A stretch of DNA of 5,759 bases from Bacteroidia bacterium (GCA_022425465.1 JAKMFK010000231.1:1-5759), one strand, 5' to 3'; positions 1 through 5,759 are shown, counted from the first letter of the stretch. Numbers and translations: made by a program. Notes: generated by a model not told the origin, from the letters alone.

Positions 1-2
1 TC

Positions 3-191
3 CCATCAGGAGGTATTATAATGGCCGACAATGTTCTTTGGAGCGGTAAAGTCATCGACACCAACGCTCTTGATTCTGACAATGATACACGGGAATTGGA
101 TAAGTTTAATGCTAAAGTACAAAGTGATCTAAGGGTAGAAAACATATTGATTCCAGTGCGAGATGGAATCATGGTGGCTCGAAAATATTAA
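3..191 (+). CDS. Class I SAM-dependent O-methyltransferase, C-terminal fragment (5' end outside window)
   Basis: The frame is open from the window edge (first full codon at base 3) and encodes 62 residues before TAA at 189-191. The fragment begins PSGGIIMADNVLWSGKV. This is the late core motif of the caffeoyl-CoA / catechol O-methyltransferase family, in which the Asp-Asn of 'ADNVLW' helps bind the divalent metal. It ends VENILIPVRDGIMVARKY, the usual last two strands of that fold (a 'lP.rDGi.va.k' ending). Family members are about 210-220 residues, so roughly 150 N-terminal residues, including the SAM-binding glycine motif, lie to the left. It is a soluble cytoplasmic enzyme that transfers a methyl group to a hydroxyl acceptor; the substrate cannot be inferred. 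The next gene, purQ, is on the same strand 77 bases away but is functionally unrelated. The family call is firm and the exact reaction is unknown. Confidence 0.88.
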   Translation, partial: PSGGIIMADNVLWSGKVIDTNALDSDNDTRELDKFNAKVQSDLRVENILIPVRDGIMVARKY

Positions 192-206
192 TCACTTGTT
201 AGTTTC

Positions 207-226
207 TTGAGTATTACCCGACTCAA
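207..226 (+). terminator. Weak inverted repeat after the methyltransferase gene, possible terminator
   Basis: TTGAGT (207-212) and ACTCAA (221-226) form a perfect 6-bp stem around an 8-base loop, 15 bases after the methyltransferase stop. The stem is AT-rich and the following bases (CTCTATTCCCC) are not a T-tract, so this is at best a weak terminator. It could also be chance. It is the only hairpin I see between the methyltransferase and purQ. Confidence 0.25.
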
Positions 227-256
227 CTCTATTCCCCATAAAATCATGTTTTAAAT

Positions 257-264
257 TAATTTTG
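257..264 (+). promoter_or_regulatory. TAnnTTTG-like -7 element immediately before purQ (weak)
   Basis: TAATTTTG matches the Bacteroidota -7 consensus TAnnTTTG exactly. No TTG is visible at the expected -33 position, about 20 bases upstream. The element ends only 4 bases before the purQ ATG, so a transcript started here would be leaderless or nearly so. In such AT-rich sequence an 8-base match with two free positions can occur by chance, so this is a low-confidence call. If it is not functional, purQ is transcribed from a promoter I cannot see, or by readthrough from the left. Confidence 0.25.
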
Positions 265-268
265 CTTC

Positions 269-964
269 ATGAAATTTGGTGTAATCATTTTCCCAGGAAG
301 TAATTGTGATCAAGATCTGATTCATGTGTTGAACCAAGTTAACGGTCAAGATACAGTGAGACTCTGGCATAAAGATACAAATTTGCATGGTTGTACTCAC
401 ATTTTTGTGCCTGGTGGATTCTCATATGGAGATTACCTAAGGAGTGGTGCAATAGCCAAATTATCTCCTGTTATGGAAAGTGTCATTGCTCACGCAAACG
501 CTGGAGGATTCGTTATGGGAATTTGCAATGGTTTTCAAATTTTGTGTGAGAGTGGCTTGTTGCCAGGTGCTCTTCTTCGCAATGAAAAACAAACCTTTAT
601 TTGTAAAAATGTATTTCTAAAATGTGAAAATACAAACACGATTATCTCACGTGAATTAACAGACAAACCTGCCTATAAAATACCGATAGCACATGCAGAA
701 GGAAGGTATTATGCTGACGAAAAAACCATTGCTCAATTGGAAAATAACAACCAAATTATTTTCCGTTATGCTAATGAAGATGGCCTAGTAAATGACAAAG
801 AAAACCCCAATGGATCAGTTCAAAATATCGCAGGAATTGCTAATGAGGGATTTAATGTCTTTGGTATGATGCCTCACCCAGAACGTGCTGCTAGTGTGGT
901 GCTTCGCAACACAGACGGACGAGCATTTTTCACCTCAATAATTGAAAATTCTATGGTTACCTAA
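269..964 (+). CDS. purQ: Phosphoribosylformylglycinamidine synthase, glutaminase subunit PurQ
   Basis: The product is a 231-residue class I glutamine amidotransferase. In the fourth step of purine synthesis it hydrolyses glutamine and passes ammonia to PurL, which converts FGAR to FGAM in the cytoplasm. The N-terminus MKFGVIIFPGSNCDQD and the block GGFSYGDYLRSGAIA (residues 49-63) are PurQ signatures. The nucleophile is Cys86 in GICNGFQ, and the remaining triad residues are His203 and Glu205 in PHPER. Length is normal for stand-alone PurQ. This implies the small PurL/PurS/PurQ form of the enzyme rather than the long fused PurL; the partners are not in the window. The ATG at 269 is chosen because family members start exactly there. 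No Shine-Dalgarno is present, as is usual in Bacteroidota. The 3' end overlaps the convergent DUF4249 gene by 8 bases, a tail arrangement that leaves no intergenic terminator. Confidence 0.97.
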   Translation: MKFGVIIFPGSNCDQDLIHVLNQVNGQDTVRLWHKDTNLHGCTHIFVPGGFSYGDYLRSGAIAKLSPVMESVIAHANAGGFVMGICNGFQILCESGLLPGALLRNEKQTFICKNVFLKCENTNTIISRELTDKPAYKIPIAHAEGRYYADEKTIAQLENNNQIIFRYANEDGLVNDKENPNGSVQNIAGIANEGFNVFGMMPHPERAASVVLRNTDGRAFFTSIIENSMVT

Positions 965-976
965 TTTGAATAACCA
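954..976. other. Hairpin spanning both convergent stop codons, possible bidirectional terminator
   Basis: TGGTTA (954-959) pairs with TAACCA (971-976) in a perfect 6-bp stem with an 11-base loop. The stem includes the DUF4249 stop (complement of 957-959), and the loop holds the purQ stop (962-964). A hairpin centred on two convergent gene ends would suit a terminator acting in both directions. However, there is no T-tract on either strand and the stem is short, so the structure is visible but its function is a guess. Confidence 0.25.
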
Positions 977-1769
977 CTCCAGAGCTTAAAGCAAACATTC
1001 CAAGTCCGCCCTCTAAATTAGAAGGCAATAAGGTAGGTTCTCCAAAAGGATTTTGCGGATTATAATCCTTTAAGAGTCTTCCATAATTATAATAATCTTC
1101 TGTGATTGAACTGATTACTAAATAGATATTCCTTTTATCACCCCCAAATGTTTTATTATATTCTGTAAACGAGGCACTCAATTGTTTTTCAGAACCCATA
1201 AGTTTAAAATACTCTCGATCCACATAGATGCCTTCAGCTTCAACCATTGACAAATTTTGACCAAATACTTCAATACGATAATACTGATTGAGTGGATTAT
1301 CCAACTCAATAGATACACGGTAATCCGTGTCATATTCACTTACAGTTGAGTCTATTCGAATCGTATAAGCTCCTAAAGGCAGAGGCATCGTTTGAGTACT
1401 TTTCAGCTCTCCAAACTCTGGGCTGTTTACTGTTAATGTATACTCTGATCCTGATTGAAGGTTGACCACTTGGCTTGGCTCGTATCTCTCATATCCTGGT
1501 TCGTAATAAAACTCGTAGTTATCTCCATTGCCTGTTATGGTAATTAGGGCATCTTGAATTGGCTCATAATCTGAACTTTGACTATTCGCCGTATAAAATA
1601 CGGGTTTACTTTTTGTCAAGGAGATGTTTTGTTTATTAGCCAAATTCAAATTATCGAAATATCCAAACGCAACAGCCTTTACTTCTGTCTCAGGTAATGG
1701 TACATTCTCAACAATTGATTGGCATCCAAAAATGGAAATGAACGATATTATTAATGCTATTTGTTTCAT
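957..1769 (-). CDS. DUF4249 family outer-membrane-associated lipoprotein, partner of the TonB-dependent receptor
   Basis: The product is 270 residues. Residues 1-15 are a short hydrophobic signal, followed by Cys16 (ISIFGC|Q), so it is very likely a lipoprotein; Phe at -2 makes the lipobox slightly atypical. There is no strongly acidic stretch after the Cys, so surface export is not obvious. The rest is a beta-rich domain resembling DUF4249: an early LPE segment (25-27), a middle segment with alternating beta strands, and the C-terminal signature NPFGEP (240-245) then SNLEGGLGMF (250-259). DUF4249 has no known biochemical function but commonly sits directly behind a TonB-dependent receptor in Bacteroidota. 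Here it starts 4 bases after the receptor stop, so the two are co-transcribed and probably translationally coupled. A substrate-capture or lid role, by analogy with SusD, is inference. The family call is from remembered sequence character, not a profile search. Confidence 0.85.
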   Translation of the reverse strand: MKQIALIISFISIFGCQSIVENVPLPETEVKAVAFGYFDNLNLANKQNISLTKSKPVFYTANSQSSDYEPIQDALITITGNGDNYEFYYEPGYERYEPSQVVNLQSGSEYTLTVNSPEFGELKSTQTMPLPLGAYTIRIDSTVSEYDTDYRVSIELDNPLNQYYRIEVFGQNLSMVEAEGIYVDREYFKLMGSEKQLSASFTEYNKTFGGDKRNIYLVISSITEDYYNYGRLLKDYNPQNPFGEPTLLPSNLEGGLGMFALSSGVVIQIR

Positions 1770-1773
1770 ACGT

Positions 1774-4164
1774 TTAATTGAATTTATAGTTCCAGCTTAC
1801 TGAGGGTAATATTGGGAAGATGCTCGTCTTTTTTAGTACTTGTCTACTTGAATCATCATTCAATCGCTCATTGCCGATATAGTAAAAGAACGGATTTCGC
1901 CTATTATACATATTGTAGGCACTAAACTCCCATGTTCTTATACCATGCTTTCTAGGTTTGGATATTTGTAGCCCAATATCTGCTCGATGATAGGCTTCCA
2001 TTCTAAAACCATTTCGTTTGGTATATTCTGTTCCGTAGTTTGTATAGTCAAACCAACGATTAATACTGGAATTTGAAGTAATATCACCTAGTCTATAACT
2101 GCTGATAGGTAAAGTAATTGCATTACCAGTACCATAGACCCATGTGCCTGATAAAGTCACATTTTCCTTGATTTCATAGACCAATACAACTGAAATATCA
2201 TGTCTTCTGTCGTATCGTGCAAAAAACTCCTTACCGCCATTGAGCTCCGGGAATTTTTGCTTCGTCCACGATAATGTGTAACCAACCCAACCATTCAAAC
2301 GGTCTTGATTTTTTTGCAATAAAAGCTCGCCACCATAGCTGGTTCCGCTTCCACCTGTAATATTTTCTTCCCAAGAAATTGATTGGATAGAGCCATCATC
2401 AACATTATCTTCAATTGCTAAAAAGGAAGCACCTTCTTTATAGGCAATGATGTTGTCCATTTCTTTATAATACCCTTCAAGTGTTACCGAAAATTTTTGT
2501 TTATCAAAGTCCTTTGCAATACCCATGGCAATCTGTCTAGAAGATTGAGGTTTTACACGCTCAGTGGCTGGCACCCAAAGATCAGTTGGTAAACCTACAC
2601 CACTATTACTTAATAAATGAATGTATTGGTTCATGGAAGCATATGATGCTTTTAATGATAAATCTTTTCTAAGTGCATATGCCAATCCTATTCGAGGCTC
2701 AGGTTTTAAGTAGGTGGTTCCCTCAGATGAAAACGTGCTCAGTCTTATACCGTGTAACGATTTAAGTCTCTTAGAAATTTTCCATTCATCCTCAATGTAT
2801 AAACCTATTTCTAATGATTTATATTCTGTCTTACGATCAATGATCGAACCATCAAAATCATCTCTAATCACCAATGCATCTGGTGTAAACCTATGGTTAG
2901 TTGCTACTAGACCAAATTTCACCTTATGATTATTATTGACATACCAATCAAAATCTTGTTTGATGCTATAATCATTAATACCTGAACCATAATTTAACTC
3001 AAATAAGGATTGGTTAAGTTCCTTCTCTTCTATTGAAGTAGCTAATTCATAAAAGCTGTAAATTAGGGCCGTATTTGAAAAAAGCTTTGGGTTAAATACA
3101 TGGTTCCATCGGGCAGTCCCTGTTGCATTGCCCCACCCAAATCTGAATTTTGACTTGTATGAATCAAATGGATCAGAATCATTTAAATAAAACTTGTCTC
3201 GCCCAAAATAACCGCTGAGGTAAACGCGATTCTTATCATCAATTTCGTAGTTTGCTTTAGCGTTCAAATCATAAAAGAAATACCCCGCAGGGTTGCCACT
3301 GTTTGCTGCTAAAATGATTGGTTGAGCCAATATATCGATATAAGTTCGTCTTCCTGAAACAATAAAAGATCCTTTTCCTTTGGCAAATGGACCCTCTATC
3401 AGTCCTTTTGAAGAAATTAATCCAACACCCAATTCCCCTGAGATTTTTTCCTTGGTACCATCTTTCATATTCATATCAATTACCGAAGATAGTCTCCCTC
3501 CATATCTAGCTGGGAAACCTCCTTTGACTAACTCAACACTCCTCAACGCATCACCATTAAACAAAGAGAAAAATCCAAACAAATGCTGGGCATTGTATAC
3601 CGTAGCTCCATCCAAAATAATCAAATTCTGGTCGGGTCCACCACCACGAACATATAGTCCACTTTGCCCCTCCGAACCACTTTGCACACCTGGCATCAAT
3701 TGCAAAACTTTTAAAACGTCCTTCTCCCCAAACAAAGCCGGAATATCCTTAATCGTTTTAATGGGAACTTCAACCGAACTCATGCGAACTTCTTCACTCA
3801 CTTTCTTTTGAGTTTTAGATGCGTTAACTACAACCTCTGATAAAGCCGATTCCATTGACGGTAATTCAACCGCAAAAACCAAATCTTTCGAAATCGTAAC
3901 TTCTTTTTCAATGGCCTTATAACCAACAAAATTATATACGATGGTATGCTTCCCTTCAGTTAGCTCCATCGCATAATAGCCAAAGTCATTTGAAACAGTA
4001 CCCGCTGATTTATCAGATGTATAAATGGTCACCCCGATTAACAACTCCTTACTTCCTTGCTCTTTGACATAGCCCGAAAGTGTATGTTTAGTTTGAGAAA
4101 ATGAAAGAAATGAAATAAAATTTAAAAGTATAAAAAGGTAGATGTTAAGGTTTACAGCACTCAT
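1774..4164 (-). CDS. TonB-dependent outer-membrane receptor with carboxypeptidase-regulatory-like N-terminal domain
   Basis: The product is 796 residues. A signal peptide (1-23, cleavage likely SFS|Q) is followed by a carboxypeptidase D regulatory-like beta-sandwich (about 27-105, with GVTIYTSDKSAGTVSNDFGYY). A plug domain follows (about 125-235), carrying LQLMPGV, GLYVRGGGPDQNLIILDG and GGFPARYGGRLSSVIDM. The remainder is a beta-barrel with many aromatic, alternating strands, ending in WNYKFN. It imports an unidentified ligand across the outer membrane using TonB/ExbBD energy. No STN domain is present, so anti-sigma signalling of the FecA type is unlikely, and no SusD gene follows. The length fits the receptor class that travels with DUF4249 proteins. 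Start: the ATG at 4164 places the signal peptide correctly, with no Shine-Dalgarno. The gene lies 83 bases downstream of the LKR-like gene on the same strand, so it may have its own weak promoter or be read through. Confidence 0.95.
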   Translation of the reverse strand: MSAVNLNIYLFILLNFISFLSFSQTKHTLSGYVKEQGSKELLIGVTIYTSDKSAGTVSNDFGYYAMELTEGKHTIVYNFVGYKAIEKEVTISKDLVFAVELPSMESALSEVVVNASKTQKKVSEEVRMSSVEVPIKTIKDIPALFGEKDVLKVLQLMPGVQSGSEGQSGLYVRGGGPDQNLIILDGATVYNAQHLFGFFSLFNGDALRSVELVKGGFPARYGGRLSSVIDMNMKDGTKEKISGELGVGLISSKGLIEGPFAKGKGSFIVSGRRTYIDILAQPIILAANSGNPAGYFFYDLNAKANYEIDDKNRVYLSGYFGRDKFYLNDSDPFDSYKSKFRFGWGNATGTARWNHVFNPKLFSNTALIYSFYELATSIEEKELNQSLFELNYGSGINDYSIKQDFDWYVNNNHKVKFGLVATNHRFTPDALVIRDDFDGSIIDRKTEYKSLEIGLYIEDEWKISKRLKSLHGIRLSTFSSEGTTYLKPEPRIGLAYALRKDLSLKASYASMNQYIHLLSNSGVGLPTDLWVPATERVKPQSSRQIAMGIAKDFDKQKFSVTLEGYYKEMDNIIAYKEGASFLAIEDNVDDGSIQSISWEENITGGSGTSYGGELLLQKNQDRLNGWVGYTLSWTKQKFPELNGGKEFFARYDRRHDISVVLVYEIKENVTLSGTWVYGTGNAITLPISSYRLGDITSNSSINRWFDYTNYGTEYTKRNGFRMEAYHRADIGLQISKPRKHGIRTWEFSAYNMYNRRNPFFYYIGNERLNDDSSRQVLKKTSIFPILPSVSWNYKFN

Positions 4165-4192
4165 TGATAATAAACTTGATGCTAATTAAATG

Positions 4193-4200
4193 TAAATATA
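4193..4200 (-). promoter_or_regulatory. Possible -7 element for the receptor/DUF4249 unit (weak)
   Basis: On the minus strand, TATATTTA (read from 4200 down to 4193) matches TAnnTTTG at all but the last base. It lies about 28 bases before the receptor ATG, a reasonable leader length. The nearest upstream TTG is about 27 bases away, longer than the usual spacer of about 20. The 83-base gap 4165-4247 is very AT-rich and contains no convincing terminator for the upstream LKR-like gene, so readthrough is an equally good explanation. Confidence 0.22.
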
Positions 4201-4247
4201 TATTTGTTAAAGTCATTTTACTCTAAACAATGAAAAATAAGATGATA

Positions 4248-5447
4248 TTATCCATTTATAAAATCCGTGAGATACTCATAATTCTCCGTTAATTTTCCTT
4301 TAGTTGTAATTGTTGCTCTTTTCAAAATCGACTGTTTATCTTTTCGAGCAACTAAGGGTAAAATATGCTCCAATAACAACGATCCAAATTCTTCACTTGC
4401 ATTCTTTGGGAGTTCAGTAGGGAGATTAGTTACTGCCATAATATCAATGGTATCTTCACCAAAAGGGGCCACCTGTTTTTGCTCGGACTTGCTCCACCCA
4501 AATGTTGGATTATAGATATTTGTTGCTTCCATGGTAATGGGAACACTTCCTTGCACATCACAAGTGATGTCTGCAATTACCTTAATTACAAAATTGGATT
4601 GTTTGGTATCTTTAACCGCAAACAAAGGAGGCATAGATTCTTCCCAATAGATTCCATTGATTAGAATATCGGTGTAGGGTAGGAAGTTGTCAAACTCACA
4701 GCAATAGGCTTCGTGGTTATTGTAAAAATGCTGTATATCCCAAGAACCACCATCCTTTCGGTGGTACAAATCCCAGCTGGTTAATTGTGTAAAATATGCA
4801 TTCCGTGGAGGTTGCGAGATGAATTCTTGAGGAGAACATTCTTTCAATTTCATTTGCTCCAATACCTCTCTAATTCCATCTGCTACCCTACCATTTCCAG
4901 TAAAAACCACTCGTAATCGATTCAAATCTAATTCGCTTAGTAGACGAATGGATTCCTCGTAATCATCAGTTTCATAGGCTGGTGGTAACGTAAACTTATC
5001 GGTCTTTTTACCCCAAGTCAAAAAGGCATTGTATGCTCCAGCAATACCTGCCCATTTACCAAAGCCTAAAATGCGTCCTCCCTCAGACCAAGTTAGTGTC
5101 TCATAATCAATCAGTGTAATGTTTTTTTCTAAAATGGCTCGCAATAAGTCTCTGTTATATACCTGTTTTTTAATGGTGTGCGAAAAGAAAAAATAGGTCT
5201 TGTTGGGAATCAACTTTTCGATGGGCACCTCCTTGATACCAAATAGAATATCACAATCTGAAACATCGCTTACCACAGCTATTCCTAACTTCTTATATGC
5301 CGTATCCGAAAAAGTACGATCAGGAGATTTTTCAACAACAAGTTCGATTTCTGGAAATTTATTTATAAACAGAACACACTGATCTGGAGAGAGTGCCACC
5401 CGTTTGTCTACGGGTTCTTTCCATTCGCGTAATAATCCTATTTTCAT
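4248..5447 (-). CDS. Lysine-2-oxoglutarate reductase (LKR)-like saccharopine dehydrogenase family protein
   Basis: The product is 399 residues from the ATG at 5447 (MKIGLLREWKEPVDKRVALSP). This start fits the AlaDH/PNT N-terminal family motif; an in-frame TTG 33 bases upstream would only add an unconserved tail. Numbered from this Met, GIKEVP (70-75) and KTYFFFSHTIKKQ (83-95) carry Lys72 and His90, matching the catalytic Lys/His pair of LYS1-type saccharopine dehydrogenases. LIDYETL and GFGKWAGIAGAYNAF follow. A Rossmann segment VVFTGNGRVADG (about 180-191) binds NAD(P)H. DILINGIYWEE, VIADITCDVQGS and TNLPTELPKNASEEFGSLL correspond closely to the LKR half of animal AASS, which condenses lysine with 2-oxoglutarate to saccharopine. 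The saccharopine-cleaving SDH half is absent, and no SDH gene adjoins it. Automatic annotation may say alanine dehydrogenase, but the LKR resemblance is much closer. The direction (lysine breakdown or formation) and the cofactor are not determined by what I can see. Confidence 0.82.
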   Translation of the reverse strand: MKIGLLREWKEPVDKRVALSPDQCVLFINKFPEIELVVEKSPDRTFSDTAYKKLGIAVVSDVSDCDILFGIKEVPIEKLIPNKTYFFFSHTIKKQVYNRDLLRAILEKNITLIDYETLTWSEGGRILGFGKWAGIAGAYNAFLTWGKKTDKFTLPPAYETDDYEESIRLLSELDLNRLRVVFTGNGRVADGIREVLEQMKLKECSPQEFISQPPRNAYFTQLTSWDLYHRKDGGSWDIQHFYNNHEAYCCEFDNFLPYTDILINGIYWEESMPPLFAVKDTKQSNFVIKVIADITCDVQGSVPITMEATNIYNPTFGWSKSEQKQVAPFGEDTIDIMAVTNLPTELPKNASEEFGSLLLEHILPLVARKDKQSILKRATITTKGKLTENYEYLTDFING

Positions 5448-5497
5448 GGTTTTAGTCAGGGGTTTAAATTCAGAAAACAACGTGTTTTCATGTTTTA

Positions 5498-5505
5498 CAA
5501 AGTTA
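5498..5505 (-). promoter_or_regulatory. Bacteroidota -7 element for the LKR-like gene
   Basis: Reading the minus strand, TAACTTTG (5505 to 5498) is an exact TAnnTTTG match, about 50 bases before the chosen ATG at 5447. The -33 region is only T-rich (ATTTT about 22 bases upstream) and has no clear TTG. The position in a divergent intergenic region, the exact -7 match and the correct orientation make this the best candidate promoter for the leftward gene. The predicted leader is about 45 bases and lacks a Shine-Dalgarno. Confidence 0.5.
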
Positions 5506-5578
5506 GGAAATAAGGGTTTGCATGGGTAAAATTGTTAAGTATTCTCCAAAAAGAGAGTTTAAATGATGAGCTAGGGAC

Positions 5579-5586
5579 TACCTTTG
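5579..5586 (+). promoter_or_regulatory. Bacteroidota -7 element for ssrA
   Basis: TACCTTTG is an exact TAnnTTTG match, 46 bases before the mature tmRNA 5' end. A GTTTA stretch about 18-19 bases upstream (near 5557-5561) could serve as a degenerate -33 element. Transcription would begin near 5590 and give a precursor with a 5' leader of roughly 40 bases, to be removed by RNase P, as expected for tmRNA. Together with the minus-strand element at 5498-5505 it makes this a divergent promoter region. Confidence 0.55.
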
Positions 5587-5675
5587 CAGTCTGTTCTTTG
5601 ACTGAGCTTTAACCGAAGACAACAAAACATCAGGGGGTGTTCTGGCTTTTGACGGGTTGGCCAATAGATGTGTAA

Positions 5676-5703
5676 GCACGTAGAGCGTTGAGAGTGCGGC
5701 TCT
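5676..5703 (+). other. tmRNA pseudoknot PK1
   Basis: Two interleaved stems can be drawn: GCAC (5676-5679) with GTGC (5694-5697), and AGAGC (5682-5686) with GCTCT (5699-5703). The order stem1-stem2-stem1'-stem2' defines an H-type pseudoknot. It lies 26 bases upstream of the resume codon, where PK1 sits in tmRNAs and helps position the resume codon on the ribosome. The pairing is seen directly; identity with PK1 follows from location. Confidence 0.75.
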
Positions 5704-5729
5704 TAAATCTCGACTTTCAAATCATAACA

Positions 5730-5759
5730 GGCGATTATAACTTCGCTATGGCTGCCTAA
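5730..5759 (+). other. tmRNA proteolysis-tag reading frame, tag (A)GDYNFAMAA
   Basis: The resume codon GGC (5730-5732) opens nine codons, GDYNFAMAA, ended by TAA (5757-5759). The first alanine of the tag comes from the charged tmRNA itself. The C-terminal AMAA/ALAA ending is what ClpXP-type proteases recognise, and Met before the final AA (rather than Leu) is known from Cytophaga-type tags. The TAACA just before GGC is in the place of the upstream resume-codon signal. Confidence 0.88.

Larger units (their letters stand above)
5633..5759 (+). ncRNA. ssrA: tmRNA (ssrA), 5' portion through the tag stop codon
   Basis: tmRNA rescues stalled ribosomes: it acts as an alanyl-tRNA, then as an mRNA that adds a degradation tag. 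The 5' end GGGGGTGTTCTGGCTTTTGACGGG aligns with the conserved tmRNA start (E. coli GGGGCTGATTCTGGATTCGACGGG), with T in place of C in the TTCGAC segment. A pseudoknot resembling PK1 follows at 5676-5703, and then the tag frame GGC-GAT-TAT-AAC-TTC-GCT-ATG-GCT-GCC-TAA at 5730-5759. The resume codon is about base 98 of the RNA, close to the position in E. coli (about 90). The later pseudoknots and the 3' tRNA-like half with CCA lie beyond the window. The mature 5' end at 5633 is inferred from the acceptor-stem alignment and could be off by a base. It is a one-piece tmRNA in the sense that the 5' acceptor strand precedes the tag. Confidence 0.93.

Noticed and set aside
2714..2929. 71-codon open frame on the plus strand
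   Set aside because: It lies wholly antisense to the well-supported receptor gene, and its product has no recognisable domain or signal; it is a shadow of the barrel coding sequence.
3380..3811. 143-codon open frame on the plus strand
   Set aside because: It is antisense to the plug domain of the receptor. The proline- and serine-rich product is typical of a reverse-strand shadow, and nothing upstream looks like a promoter.
4165..4247. Possible terminator between the LKR-like gene and the receptor gene
   Set aside because: The only pairing seen (TAAA/TTTA around 4208-4220) is four AT pairs without a GC core; I could not support a terminator.
4479..4664. 61-codon open frame on the plus strand
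   Set aside because: It is antisense to conserved motifs of the LKR-like gene (LINGIYWE, ADITCD), which fully explain the sequence constraint here.
5200..5382. 60-codon open frame on the plus strand
   Set aside because: It is antisense to the N-terminal domain of the LKR-like gene, with no family resemblance.
5448..5480. TTG-initiated 11-residue N-terminal extension of the LKR-like protein
   Set aside because: The family motif begins right at the ATG at 5447 (MKIGLLREWKEPVDKRVALSP). The extension MFSEFKPLTKT is not conserved-looking and would need a rare TTG start.
5587..5604. Inverted repeat CAGTC/GACTG just after the ssrA promoter
   Set aside because: It is a 5-bp stem with an 8-base loop in the predicted tmRNA leader. 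It is too short to separate from chance, and such leaders are removed during maturation.

Overview
The window looks like chromosomal sequence from an AT-rich Bacteroidota bacterium, probably in or near the Cytophagales. Four things support this. There is an outer-membrane TonB-dependent receptor with a carboxypeptidase-like N-terminal extension, paired with a DUF4249 lipoprotein. Shine-Dalgarno sequences are absent before the starts. Exact matches to the Bacteroidota -7 promoter element TAnnTTTG occur at plausible places. The tmRNA tag, (A)GDYNFAMAA, resembles the -YAMAA/-YALAA tags of this phylum. The placement is inference from sequence character, not from a database comparison.

Layout, left to right. 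Bases 3-191 (+) are the last 62 codons of a class I SAM-dependent O-methyltransferase. After a 77-base gap comes purQ (269-964, +), the glutaminase subunit of FGAM synthase in purine synthesis. It converges on, and overlaps by 8 bases, a leftward unit made of a TonB-dependent receptor (4164-1774, -) followed 4 bases later by a DUF4249 lipoprotein (1769-957, -). Upstream of that unit, across an 83-base gap and on the same strand, lies a lysine-2-oxoglutarate reductase / saccharopine dehydrogenase family protein (5447-4248, -). It matches the LKR half of the eukaryotic bifunctional AASS enzyme. The 185-base divergent region 5448-5632 carries back-to-back -7-like promoter elements. The rightward one leads into ssrA (tmRNA), which starts near 5633 and runs off the window exactly at the tag stop codon.

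The receptor and the DUF4249 protein almost certainly work together at the outer membrane; their substrate cannot be read from the sequence. The other genes (methyltransferase, purQ, LKR-like enzyme, ssrA) are housekeeping or metabolic genes with no evident shared pathway. I see no mobile element, CRISPR array, tRNA or defence system. The least ordinary items are the stand-alone LKR-like enzyme, the tmRNA with its tag and pseudoknot, the uncharacterised receptor/DUF4249 pair, and the overlapping convergent stops of purQ and the DUF4249 gene.
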